Source of the DNA: Sphingomonas taxi
GTDB lineage: Bacteria > Pseudomonadota > Alphaproteobacteria > Sphingomonadales > Sphingomonadaceae
NCBI RefSeq assembly: GCF_000764535.1
Contig: NZ_CP009571.1
Span: forward strand, 248,001-312,000
Length of the DNA stretch: 64,000 nucleotides
Reading direction: 5' to 3'
Shown here piece after piece: positions 53,150 to 62,170 of this stretch. The notes beneath the pieces are model-generated. The model was not told where the DNA came from. It made no database searches and worked only from the letters and a program-made list of their open reading frames with translations. The number at the start of each line of letters is the position of its first letter. Positions within the stretch are counted from its first letter, which is position 1. The position numbers and the translations under genes were made by a program.

Positions 53150-54064
53150 CCACAGAAGGCGCAGCAGCTTTACGGAGGCGTGCGCACCGACCTTGACCGC
53201 TTCGACGCCGATCTCAGCGTGCTACTCGCCGGCTGGGGCGAGCAGGCTGCGCGTAAGGCTCTCTCCGACCATTCGGGTATATTTGCAAACTATCCCGAGG
53301 GCAGCAGTGCCGTCGCGCCTGATGCTACGCAATCCGCGGTACTCGGAGCCGCTGGCAAGCGTGACCTCCGCACGGTTATGTCGGCGCAAGGGGACGCCGG
53401 CTGGGCGTGGGCGTTACGCGGGACTGTGTTGTCGCTGCTGTTCCTCTGCGTCGTCGTGCCGATCGGTTTGGCTGTCGCAACGGTCACGACGCTGGTGCAG
53501 AACGCAAGCGCTGCAGAGCGAAAGGCGGCAGCCGTCGAGGCGGACGTAAAGCGCGACGGTCTCATCGAAAGCTATAACAATGTCTACGGTGAGATTGCCA
53601 ACGCCGTCGTGGATAACGACCTTTCCCGCATCAGGCGCATCCTTGCCCGAGAGCGTGCCGGCCTGTTCGCCAAGAAAGTCGCGGTGCAGGAGCGCGTCGC
53701 AGTTCTCGATGAGGCATCCGACACCCCGTCTACCACTGCCGTCACTAGCCCGGTTGCCGCGGAAAGGGTCACCTTTCCGCAACGGGTCTTCATCCAGTTC
53801 GCGGGCACCTATACACGCGCGCAGATGACAGCTCTTAACGCCAGTCTGCGCGCTGCTGGCTGGGACATGCAGAGCACGAGCGGCGAACGAACTACAAAGG
53901 CCATAGGCGTGAACCAGGTCCGTTACGGCGACGGAGGCGCGGCGGCCGCTGATGCTTTGGTCAAGGCGCTCGCTGCAAGCACCGACACGCCGATCCGCGG
54001 TGTGGAGCCCAAATCCATGCGGTTCGTCGGCAACCGCAACTTGGAAATATGGATCAGCAACTAA
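53150..54064 (+). pseudogene. C-terminal fragment of a membrane protein, family unclear
   Basis: About 300 residues without a visible start. The first part (LYGGVRTDLDRFDADLSVLLAGW) recalls the tail of patatin-like phospholipases (IRTDLDxF), then a transmembrane segment (AWALRGTVLSLLFLCVVVPI), then a helical stretch with VQNASAAERKAAAVEADVKR, and a compact C-terminal module (RVFIQFAGTYTRAQMTAL ... NLEIWISN). The join to the CorC fragment at about 53148 is abrupt. Function not recognised; the patatin link is weak. Confidence 0.5.
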
Positions 54065-54176
54065 GGCGCGAGCAAGCCACTGCCAGACGCACGTGGCTCG
54101 CGGCTGAGGTTCCTTGACGTTAACGAGTGACCGGAGTCGGGGAGTCGCTACACCCACCGGAGCGTCCAATTCTTGG

Positions 54177-55120
54177 TCAATTTGAAGCAGCAGCGTCTGC
54201 CGCGACGCACCGGATGGTTCTTTCGCTGGGATCGGTCGGGTCGAGCAGGAAGATGCCTAGATCACGATTAGCGGTAAGCCAGGCGACGTGCTCGATCCCG
54301 ATCCGCTGCCCAGGGACGAGGCGAGGCACTCCCGGAGGGGCGGGTGCGATGATCTCCGCGGCAATCCGGCCAGCCGCATCCTCCAGCGCGATACGCTCGG
54401 CCGGTCCGAAGAACGCATCCGCGGGTGCCGCCGCCATTTCCGTCGTGAGCGTCGCGATGCCAGGCACAGCGGTCGCGGCCGTCAGCGCGAGATCGCCCGC
54501 ACGTAGCCGCGTGACGCAGTCCGCAATCCCCTTCGCCAACGCCCGCACGTCGCCGGCGGTCGTGCCTACCGAAACGACCGCGAGCAGATGGCGAGCATCA
54601 GAAAGACCGACACACAGCCGGTGATGCTCGTTCAGCCAGTCGTCGATCGCATATCCGGAGACGCCAAGGCCCGACACGTCGATCAACACCTTCGTGGGGT
54701 CGAGTTGCGATCCCGGCGGGATGTCCGGCTCATCCAGGACGCGGATACCATCAATGACGGTCAGCCGCGCACGTAGATCTGCGGCCCTCGCGACCATCTT
54801 GTCCCACGTCGCCTCGCCATCCACGGCATGATCGCGGCGCGCGGCGTCGAGGCTCGCAAGAATCGGCACCGAGGGGCTGGTCGTCTCGTAGAGCTCATAG
54901 GCCATCCACAGCCGCTGCCGGTCGACCAGATCGCCGCGCGCGAGCAGCGCCGACCCTTGCGTCAGCGCGCCCATTGTCTTGTGCATGCTGTAAACGGCGA
55001 CGTCCGCACCTTTCGTGAGGGCGTCGTGCGGCAATGCCTCGCAGAATGCGAAGGCACCGCCCCACGCGGCATCGCAGATCAGGAGCAGGCCGCGCTCATG
55101 GCGTCTGCGCTGTCCGGGCC
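54177..55120 (-). pseudogene. Orn/Lys/Arg decarboxylase, N-terminal part missing
   Basis: Reads ERGLLLICDAAWGGAFAFCEALPHDALTKGADVAVYS, then the PLP-Lys motif SMHKTMGALTQGSALL and the C-terminal domain (IPPGSQLDPTKVLIDVSG, DWLNEHHRLCVG). That is the second half of the fold-type-I decarboxylase barrel plus the C-terminal domain; about the first 150-200 residues, the start codon and ribosome site are absent, and an in-frame stop lies just upstream. Not functional as read. Confidence 0.78.
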
Positions 55121-55445
55121 GTCACGAGCAGCTTATTGATGCTCTCACCAGCACCTAGGCAGACAGGCGAGGTTTAGCCGCCGGTTCGATATGAACGGAT
55201 GACCGGGCTCGGAGGGCAAATTAAGTTCATCAAATAGCATTATTGGGTCGCCGTGCCCGCTAGCTTGAGCGGTGGCCTGCACCTTCGTTGCCGCCGCCCA
55301 ACGACACTACAAGCTCGAAGATTGCTGCTTTAACGCGCTTCCTTATCTCCATCCCTGAACGTGGATATGCGGACCGAGTCACGAACGAGGCCGCTTAAAA
55401 CCGGTTGTCGGTTACCTTCCGCGCGCTCTCCGGTTAAGCGACCCT
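55121..55445. other. Intergenic region before the antiporter
   Basis: About 325 bases without gene-like frames or strong hairpins. Presumably carries the antiporter promoter and the boundary of the decarboxylase deletion. Confidence 0.5.
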
Positions 55446-57281
55446 ATGGAACAACAGGCTCTCGTTATTGCGCTGATCGGCGCCTTGGGGATCGGGGCGC
55501 AGTGGGTGGCTTGGCGGACGGGGTGGCCAGCCATCGCGCTGATGCTGGCCGCGGGTGTGGTCGCTGGTCCCGTCGCCGGGCTGATCATACCTAAAACTAC
55601 CTTCGGCGCCTTGCTCGAACCGATGATCTCCGTCGCCGTGGCGTTGATCCTCTTCGAAGGCGGGCTGAGCCTCAATTTCCGTGAGTTGCGCAAGACCGAA
55701 GGAGCTGTGATCCGCTTGATGGCGATCGGCATACCGGTCGGCTGGTGCCTTGGCGCACTGGCCTGTTACTACGTCGCCGGGCTCGTCTGGCCGGTCGCGA
55801 TCCTGTTCGCCGGCATCCTCGTGGTAACGGGCCCGACGGTGGTTATTCCCTTGCTACGTCAGAGCAATATCGCACCGCGGCCGCGCGCCATCCTGAAGTG
55901 GGAGGCGATCGTCAACGATCCGTTCGGCGCGCTCTGTGCCGTCATCACCTACGAGTATCTAAGACGGGTCGATGAAGGTGGCACCTTGCTGTCGGTGGTC
56001 GCTTCTCTGCTTGCCGCGGCGGTGGTTTCGGGCTTGATCGGTTACGGCATGGCGCGCGCCATCGCGTGGGCATTTCCGCGCGGCCATGTGCCCGAGTATC
56101 TCAAGGCGCCGGTCCTGCTCGTTGCCGTGATCGGCACCTTCACCTTGTCAAACGTCATTCAACAGGAGACCGGACTGCTCGCGGTGACCGTGATGGGCGT
56201 GGCAGTCGCCAACATGCGTCTCGACTCGTTGCGCGATATCCACCCCTTCAAGGAGAACGTGACCGTTCTGCTGATCTCCGGTGTCTTCGTCCTGCTCTCG
56301 GCATCGCTCGATTTCAGCGCCCTGCGCTCGTTCGAGTGGCGCTTTGCGGCATTCCTCCTTGTACTGCTGCTCTTCGTCCGCCCCGCCACCGTCTTGCTTG
56401 CCCTGGCCTTCAGCAAGATCCCATGGAACGAGCGGCTGCTGATCGCCTGGATCGCTCCACGGGGCGTCGTCGCAGTCGCCGTCTCGGGGCTTTTCGCGCT
56501 GCGCCTCGACGAGCTCGGCTATGGCAACGGCAACATTCTGGTCACGCTCTCCTTCGCCGTCGTGGTTGCGACGATCATCGCGCATGGCTTCAGTATCCGG
56601 CATGTCGCGCGCTGGCTGAAGGTCACCGGTGCAACCCAAAAGGGGCTCCTGATCGTCGGCAGCACACCGTGGAGCGTCTCGCTGGCTCGGCAAATCCAGT
56701 CCTTGGGCTTGCCGGTAATGATCGCCGATACGAGCTGGCAACGCTTGGGCGGTGCACGTCAGGCGGCGATCGACACCTATCATGGGGAGATCCTGGCGGA
56801 AGCGACCGACGAGCGGCTCGACCTCACGCAATTTCAGGTCTTGGCCGCCACGACGGATAATGAAGCGTACAATGCGCTCGTGTGCAGTGAGTTCGCGCAC
56901 GAAATTGGGCGGGATTCCGTTTACCAATTGGGGGCGAGCGGTGACGACGAGGATCGTCGTAGTCTACCGGAAGCCCTGCGGGGACGGGCGATGTTCACCG
57001 CTGGCCATGGGGTGGACGACATCCTGCAACGCGAGACGGCCGGATGGACCTTCCGCAAGACTCGGATCAGCGAGCAATTCAAGTTTGACGACGCCCGCTC
57101 GATCTTGCCGGATGAGGCGGACATGCTGTTCGTCCTTCGCAAGGACGGTCGCATCCGCTTCTTCACCCATGCCGCCCGCCCCACGCCACAAAGCGGTGAC
57201 GTCGTGGTGTCCTATGGACCCTCGCGACATGGCGACCCAAACGCTAGTCCGTCCATCCAAGCTGGAGTGAGTGTCGCATGA
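55446..57281 (+). CDS. CPA1-type cation:proton antiporter with C-terminal nucleotide-fold domain
   Basis: 611 residues. Thirteen membrane segments with antiporter motifs GVVAGPVAGLIIPKTTFG, LFEGGLSLNFREL, GILVVTGPTVVIPLLR, EAIVNDPFGALCAVI (the ND pair), and APRGVVAVAVSGLFAL. A C-terminal TrkA-N/RCK-like domain (GLLIVGSTPWSVSLARQIQSLGLPVMIADTSWQRLGG, about 390-440) and a further TrkA_C-like tail suggest regulation by nucleotides. Likely Na+ or K+ efflux coupled to proton entry. It is four-base coupled to the OmpA gene. Confidence 0.88.
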   Translation: MEQQALVIALIGALGIGAQWVAWRTGWPAIALMLAAGVVAGPVAGLIIPKTTFGALLEPMISVAVALILFEGGLSLNFRELRKTEGAVIRLMAIGIPVGWCLGALACYYVAGLVWPVAILFAGILVVTGPTVVIPLLRQSNIAPRPRAILKWEAIVNDPFGALCAVITYEYLRRVDEGGTLLSVVASLLAAAVVSGLIGYGMARAIAWAFPRGHVPEYLKAPVLLVAVIGTFTLSNVIQQETGLLAVTVMGVAVANMRLDSLRDIHPFKENVTVLLISGVFVLLSASLDFSALRSFEWRFAAFLLVLLLFVRPATVLLALAFSKIPWNERLLIAWIAPRGVVAVAVSGLFALRLDELGYGNGNILVTLSFAVVVATIIAHGFSIRHVARWLKVTGATQKGLLIVGSTPWSVSLARQIQSLGLPVMIADTSWQRLGGARQAAIDTYHGEILAEATDERLDLTQFQVLAATTDNEAYNALVCSEFAHEIGRDSVYQLGASGDDEDRRSLPEALRGRAMFTAGHGVDDILQRETAGWTFRKTRISEQFKFDDARSILPDEADMLFVLRKDGRIRFFTHAARPTPQSGDVVVSYGPSRHGDPNASPSIQAGVSVA

Positions 57282-57931
57282 GGGTACCTCAGTGGAACAA
57301 CCGGGCGCGGCGTGTCGGTGCGACGACCTTGCTCTGCCTTGGCATCGCCGCCTGTCAGCCCGGAGGCATGCCGACGAACGACACTGCGCAAGTGCCGGCA
57401 AATGCCCAAGTCCTCGGGGAAGAGGTGGCCCCGGATAGGGATCAGGTCGACCGGAATACGGGGGAAACGACCAAGTCGATCATTCGTCCGGATATCGTAC
57501 CGACACCGACGCCAACCCCGCCTGCGAAGCCCGTCGAGCTGACTATTCCGTTTCCCGCCAAGGGGTTCGAAGCAGATCCGGCTAACATGGCCCTTCTCGA
57601 CGACTTGATGGCCAATCCCGTTCTGCGCCTGGGTGGCCCGATAACCCTCTGGGGTCACAGCGACTCCAGCGGTTCGGATGCGGCCAATTTGATCGCGTCG
57701 CGGCGACGTGCTGAGGCCATACGTGCTTATTTGCTGAAGAGAGGCATTGCCGCCGAGCGGATATCGGTCGTCGCGCTGGGCGAAGCCCGTCCGGTCGCGC
57801 CGAACCGCAATCTTGATGGATCCGACGATCCAGAGGGGCGTGCCAAGAACAGGCGTGTCGAGATCGAGGTCGGTCTACCGAACGCCGGCGCATCAACGGA
57901 TCAACCACGTGACGCAACGCCATCACGGTAG
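57278..57931 (+). CDS. OmpA-family lipoprotein
   Basis: 217 residues. Lipobox-like LGIAACQ at the end of a signal peptide, then a Pro/Thr-rich linker (TPTPTPPAKP), and an OmpA_C domain from about residue 85: FPAKGFEADPAN, ITLWGHSDSSGS (peptidoglycan-binding Asp), ASRRRAEAIRAYLLKRGI, and NRRVEIEV. Anchors to the outer membrane and binds peptidoglycan. ATGA overlap with the antiporter gene. Confidence 0.92.
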   Translation: MRVPQWNNRARRVGATTLLCLGIAACQPGGMPTNDTAQVPANAQVLGEEVAPDRDQVDRNTGETTKSIIRPDIVPTPTPTPPAKPVELTIPFPAKGFEADPANMALLDDLMANPVLRLGGPITLWGHSDSSGSDAANLIASRRRAEAIRAYLLKRGIAAERISVVALGEARPVAPNRNLDGSDDPEGRAKNRRVEIEVGLPNAGASTDQPRDATPSR

Positions 57932-58064
57932 CCGATGCTCGTGTTGCATGACTGGGGCATCATACCCAGCCTGATCTTTTCGTCGGTAGATCCGGGACAA
58001 GGGAGGCAACCTTGACGTGGTCGATGCGCTCCTTGGCCATCCGTTGGAGGGAGCCACCCGGCGG

Positions 58065-58913
58065 TCAGCCTGAGCATCGAAGCCGGCTGCTCGTCGGATC
58101 GACACGCCCCTGTAGATGCCCGAACAATGGCGTTACGATCAGATGCGGTACAGCGAGAGCCGCAATCCCTGCGAATAGGGGGCGGACCCCGGAAGGGTCA
58201 AAGCGCAACAAGACCGTGCCTGTTACGGCGGCGAGCAGTATCGCGGCGACGAGTATCGGAGCAGTGGCTCGAAGATAGCTGCCCGTCGTTGCACAACCGA
58301 TCCGCGTACGCCGTTCGACCGTCTGGGGTTCGGCATGCAGAACGAGAAATCCAACGGAAAATCCCACTAGTGGCGGCAAAACGATAAGGGCCGCCGTCCC
58401 GATCAGAAGGCGCAGGTCGTGGCGCTGAGATGCTATTACAATCAGATATGCTGCCGCTATCGCGCCGAACAGCGCCATTGCCGACACCATTGCGGGCAGT
58501 ACGTTTGTCGAGATGCCGCCAAGACTAAGGAGATCCGCAAGATTCGTCGCATGGAAAGTGGCGGGGGTGGCGACAAGGCTCGTCCCTCGCGCAATTCTTT
58601 CCAGCGGCCGATCTGCTGGTGCATCTTCAACGCCGAAATGAATTGCCGACGCGATGAGAAAAGCGGGAAGTGCGACCGCCGGATCGACGATCCACCACCA
58701 GAGGCAAGCCGCGCCCACAAGGACGTATAGGGCGACGAACATAGTGCGTTGCCGCGGCTCGACGATTGCCAGGTCGCTGGCGCCATGTGCCATGCCGATG
58801 ACGCCAATCGCCACGACCGCAAACGTCAATTGTACGGCCAACGAACCGAAGGAGGCGGCAGCCGCCGCCCCCAGAAGCAGGCCCCAGCCCCAGGCTGGAG
58901 CGCGGGCGATCAT
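58065..58913 (-). CDS. blh: Blh/Brp beta-carotene 15,15'-dioxygenase (retinal synthase)
   Basis: 282 residues, about seven to eight membrane segments. The Blh family cleaves beta-carotene to two retinals with a non-haem iron held by histidines; candidate ligands here are His43 (GMAHGASD), His92 (AIHFGVED), His193 (VLHAEP) and His257 (AVPHLIV), in the family's positions. Located in the inner membrane. The ATG overlaps the rhodopsin stop by four bases, so enzyme and rhodopsin are made together. No carotenoid genes (crtEBIY) appear in the window, so beta-carotene must come from elsewhere. Confidence 0.92.
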   Translation of the reverse strand: MIARAPAWGWGLLLGAAAAASFGSLAVQLTFAVVAIGVIGMAHGASDLAIVEPRQRTMFVALYVLVGAACLWWWIVDPAVALPAFLIASAIHFGVEDAPADRPLERIARGTSLVATPATFHATNLADLLSLGGISTNVLPAMVSAMALFGAIAAAYLIVIASQRHDLRLLIGTAALIVLPPLVGFSVGFLVLHAEPQTVERRTRIGCATTGSYLRATAPILVAAILLAAVTGTVLLRFDPSGVRPLFAGIAALAVPHLIVTPLFGHLQGRVDPTSSRLRCSG

Positions 58914-59623
58914 GACTGGTGACCGCGTTCGGTGTTGTGCTGCTCCAGCGCCTTGTCCAGGTTGCTTGCCGCATAGAAGGCGTAAACGATCTTGGCGACG
59001 ACATCCATGATCAGGATCGCCCACACCGATGCCGGATCCGTGATGATCTTCATCCCTTCGGGACCGATTAGGAAGACGACCGGATAGAGGAACCAGATAA
59101 CCGTCAGGAAGGCGACGTTCTTGTTGTATGCCGTGCCCAAAGCCATGCCCCGGCTTTGCGCCAGCGTCCGTAGCGGCCCCCACAAGAGGTACAGAACGCC
59201 GAGAAAGGCGACGCATGACCAGGCATACCAGACCCACTTTGCGAAAGAGGGACCGGCCAGCGACGACACCAGGCCTGTCACTATCATCAGCACGTCGAGG
59301 ACGATGATGGCGGTGAGGTGGCCACCGACCTCGCCAGTCTTGCCATGCTCATGGAAAGCCAGAAGAACGAGGCTCGATAGCAGGATCGGCGTTGTCACCG
59401 ACCAATCAAGGTATCTCGCGAGATAGGTGACCGAGCCGTCGAGCTTGAACAGCGTGCCGATGCCGAAGGCCATTGCCAGATAGGCCGTAGCTGCAATGAA
59501 CGGCACGCTGGCATGCAGCAGCGTATGGTGGCCGGACGGGTGACTTTTCTTCCCCGTCGCATAGATCGCTAGCGAACCCAGCGACATGATTGTGAACCCA
59601 AGCAGGAAGGCAGTCTGATCCAT
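58910..59623 (-). CDS. Bacterial rhodopsin, outward proton pump with DTS motif
   Basis: 237 residues, seven helices. Helix C RYLDWSVTT gives Arg70, Asp73 (proton acceptor), Thr77, and Ser84 where bacteriorhodopsin has donor Asp96: a DTS motif. Schiff-base lysine is Lys211 in MDVVAKIV, with counter-ion Asp207. Leu81 corresponds to proteorhodopsin position 105, hinting at green absorption. His37 in helix B sits where the DTG/DTS rhodopsin group (Pseudomonas and Sphingomonas members) has its functional histidine. So this pumps protons out of the cell with an unusual or absent carboxylic donor. Start ATG 59623 has a GGGGAT site upstream. Followed by blh. Confidence 0.95.
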   Translation of the reverse strand: MDQTAFLLGFTIMSLGSLAIYATGKKSHPSGHHTLLHASVPFIAATAYLAMAFGIGTLFKLDGSVTYLARYLDWSVTTPILLSSLVLLAFHEHGKTGEVGGHLTAIIVLDVLMIVTGLVSSLAGPSFAKWVWYAWSCVAFLGVLYLLWGPLRTLAQSRGMALGTAYNKNVAFLTVIWFLYPVVFLIGPEGMKIITDPASVWAILIMDVVAKIVYAFYAASNLDKALEQHNTERGHQS

Positions 59624-59923
59624 GCGGGATCCCCAGCACAAGGGGGCGACCCGATGCCGACCCAAAATGCATAACATGGATTGTATCGTTTTGTGTCCAT
59701 GCCGGAGCGAAGTCCATCGGCTTGTCACAAAGCGCGATTGATAGGAGAGGAGCGGACACCAGCTTGGTAAACGGGGAACAGCCGTCGTTCTCCACGGCTC
59801 CGGCGAACTGAGCTGCACAGCTTTTGCAGCATGATACTGGAGCCTAGCTGATTGTGGAACGCGCCGTCGCCTGAATCGCTGAGACGGACCGCCTGTCGCC
59901 CACCAACAAACTGAAAGTTCCGC
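59624..59923. promoter_or_regulatory. Divergent promoter region of rhodopsin and CaCA exchanger
   Basis: 300 bases without a gene. On the minus strand TACAAT (59680-59685) is a good -10 hexamer 57 bases before the rhodopsin ATG, with no matching -35 at standard spacing. Light- or redox-responsive sites could not be recognised. Confidence 0.35.
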
Positions 59924-61003
59924 ATGTTCAACGGACTCGGCCTGCCGGTTTTGCTCGCGATCTTTGCCGCCTGCGCGGGTGTAATCTGGGTCGCTGGCGT
60001 GAAGCTAGCTGATACGACGGACATTCTGTCCTCGCGACTTCATCTGGGCAAGGCGCTCGGCGGTATCATCGTACTCGCCATAGCCACCAACCTGCCCGAG
60101 GTCGCGATCACCGTCAGTGCGGCGCTGGCAGGCAATCTAGGGGTGGCGGTCGGCAATATCCTGGGCGGCATCGCCATCCAGACGGTCGTTCTCGTAGCGA
60201 TGGACATCGCCATGAAGGAGAAGGTGCCTCTGACCTACCGCGCCGCCAGCCTCACGCTGGTCGTGGAGGCGGTGCTGGTCATAGTGGTCTTGATCGTGTC
60301 GATCATGGCGACGCAGTTGCCCGGCACGCTCATCGCGGCCCGCCTGACTCCTGGGGCGGTGTTGATCGGCGTTTTGTGGGTGATCGGCGTGTGGCTTTCC
60401 AGCAAAGCCAGCAAGGGGCTGCCTTGGCAAGATGCGAGCGGCACCGCTCCCGACGGTCAGGAAGAACCCAAGGGGCACTCAAAGGTAAAGAAGGATGACG
60501 ACTCCGGAAAGCGGGGAGAGAGCACGGTTAACGTCGCATTGGTCTTCGGCGCTGCGGCGCTCGCGACCTTGGCAGCCGGCGTACTCCTGGAGCGAAGCGG
60601 CGACGCCATTGCCGATCATATCGGCCTCAGCGGGGTCCTCTTCGGGGCAACGGTACTTGCGGCCGCCACGTCGCTGCCCGAGCTCTCGACCGGCATCACC
60701 TCGGTGCGCATGAAGGACTATCAGCTGGCCGTCAGCGACATCTTCGGCGGAAACGCCTTTTTGCCCGTGCTCTTCCTCCTAGCCGTCGTCATCTCAGGCA
60801 AGGCGGTGCTGCCTGATGCTCAGGCGAGCGACATCTACCTTGCGGGCCTTGGAGTGTTGCTGACCTGCATCTACGCCGCAGGCCTGATTTTCCGACCCAA
60901 GCGTCGAGTTTGGCGCATGGGCATCGATTCCGTCGCCGTACTTATCCTTTATGCCGTCGGCGTGGGTGGCCTGTTCGCAATATCTAGCGGTCACGGCGGC
61001 TGA
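59924..61003 (+). CDS. CaCA-family calcium/sodium (cation) exchanger
   Basis: 359 residues, ten to eleven helices in two inverted halves. Alpha-repeats: ATNLPEVAITVSAALAGN followed by GVAVGNILGG, and ATSLPELSTGITSVRMKDYQLAVSDIFGGNA, carrying the acidic transport residues. Between the halves lies a charged cytoplasmic loop (EEPKGHSKVKKDDDSGKRG). Exchanges Ca2+ or Na+ for protons or sodium. Divergent from the rhodopsin gene, hence likely dependent on the same proton motive force. Confidence 0.88.
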   Translation: MFNGLGLPVLLAIFAACAGVIWVAGVKLADTTDILSSRLHLGKALGGIIVLAIATNLPEVAITVSAALAGNLGVAVGNILGGIAIQTVVLVAMDIAMKEKVPLTYRAASLTLVVEAVLVIVVLIVSIMATQLPGTLIAARLTPGAVLIGVLWVIGVWLSSKASKGLPWQDASGTAPDGQEEPKGHSKVKKDDDSGKRGESTVNVALVFGAAALATLAAGVLLERSGDAIADHIGLSGVLFGATVLAAATSLPELSTGITSVRMKDYQLAVSDIFGGNAFLPVLFLLAVVISGKAVLPDAQASDIYLAGLGVLLTCIYAAGLIFRPKRRVWRMGIDSVAVLILYAVGVGGLFAISSGHGG

Positions 61004-61156
61004 GCCGCTTACTTCAAAACGCGACCTTTCAGGTGGAAGCGGGATGGAAAACTAGCCGCGTTGAACATAAACAGGCGACCGAAGTTGAGAAAAAATAAGG
61101 TGCGTGCAAATGGCAGATTATAGGTCGTCGTTGCCGTTAAACGATTGCAGCGGAAT

Positions 61157-62170
61157 TTAGGACGACAGTAATTTAGCGATCCACCGACTGCGATCGAATT
61201 GGCCGCAAATGATCACGATTGCGGCGGTAAGTGGCACCGCGATAAGTGCGCCAGCGATGCCCCATACCCAGCTCCAAAACGTCATCGCGACGATGATCGC
61301 CAGCGGCGAAAGCGACAGTTGCTTCCCTTGCAGCAGAGGATAGACGACGTTGCTGATCGTCATTTGCAGGACGACGAAGCCGACGAACACTAACGCGGGC
61401 ATCTGCCACCCACCGAATTGGATCAGGGCAAACAATACGGGTGGCACGATCCCGACGATGTTGCCAATCACGGGTACGAAGTTGAGCAGGAAGTTTAGGA
61501 TACCCCAGACGAGCGCCAGTTCCAGCCCGGTCATCCATGACCAGAGGGCGGAGGCGACGCCGGTCAGGATGCTGGTCGCGAGCGTCGTACCAAGATAGCG
61601 TCGGACCTGACTCGATATCTCCTCGCCAACATCCAGCATGTCACGACGCGCGCCGCCGTCGAACATCTCGTACAAGCGACGCCTGAGGCGCGGTACCTCG
61701 GGCAGGCCGAGCATCACGACGATCCCGATGAACCCCACGTACGTGACAAAGGCGTAAGCGCCGCTCGCGAGCATCTGCAACAACGCCATGATTCGTTGCC
61801 GGTTGATCGTTCCGGCGATCGGCACGCCGCGATTGGCAGCCCAACTGGCAAGCCGCGTATATGCCTTCTCAAGCCCCGCCCATTGCGAGGACATTGCGCC
61901 GATCACCTGCCCGATCGACAGATACACCGCAGCGGCAAAGGCGGCGAGGATCCCAACAAGCGACAGCAAGGTCAGCGTGTAGGCAAGCCACGAGGGCATA
62001 TACCGGCCGAGCAAACGCTTGAGCGGCCACAGGGCGGCGACGATGATCGCTGCGAAGGCGATCGGCATAATCACCGCGAACGCGCTGCGCAGTGCGGCAA
62101 TCAACATGATCGCGGCAATGATCGTCAGCATGCGGTTGTGGTAGCGGCCCTGAACCTGACTCTGGGTCAT
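61157..62170 (-). CDS. AI-2E-family transporter-like permease
   Basis: 337 residues, eight helices with the AI-2E/PerM pattern: an N-terminal pair (MLTIIAAIMLIAAL, FAVIMPIAFAAIIVAALWPL), a helical periplasmic stretch, FLLNFVPVIGNIVGIVPPVL, and a terminal MTFWSWVWGIAGALIAVPLTAAI. Members include sodium/proton antiporters, so an ion role is possible; the name 'autoinducer-2 exporter' is not warranted. Four-base overlap with the upstream YihY gene. Confidence 0.88.
   Translation of the reverse strand: MTQSQVQGRYHNRMLTIIAAIMLIAALRSAFAVIMPIAFAAIIVAALWPLKRLLGRYMPSWLAYTLTLLSLVGILAAFAAAVYLSIGQVIGAMSSQWAGLEKAYTRLASWAANRGVPIAGTINRQRIMALLQMLASGAYAFVTYVGFIGIVVMLGLPEVPRLRRRLYEMFDGGARRDMLDVGEEISSQVRRYLGTTLATSILTGVASALWSWMTGLELALVWGILNFLLNFVPVIGNIVGIVPPVLFALIQFGGWQMPALVFVGFVVLQMTISNVVYPLLQGKQLSLSPLAIIVAMTFWSWVWGIAGALIAVPLTAAIVIICGQFDRSRWIAKLLSS

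Noticed and set aside
55170..55200. GGTTCGATATGAAC resembling a tRNA T-arm
   Set aside because: No acceptor stem, D-arm or anticodon arm could be folded around it.
58065..59237. Extended Blh start within the rhodopsin gene
   Set aside because: The upstream part is the rhodopsin in another frame; the ATG at 58913 overlapping the rhodopsin stop is the natural start.
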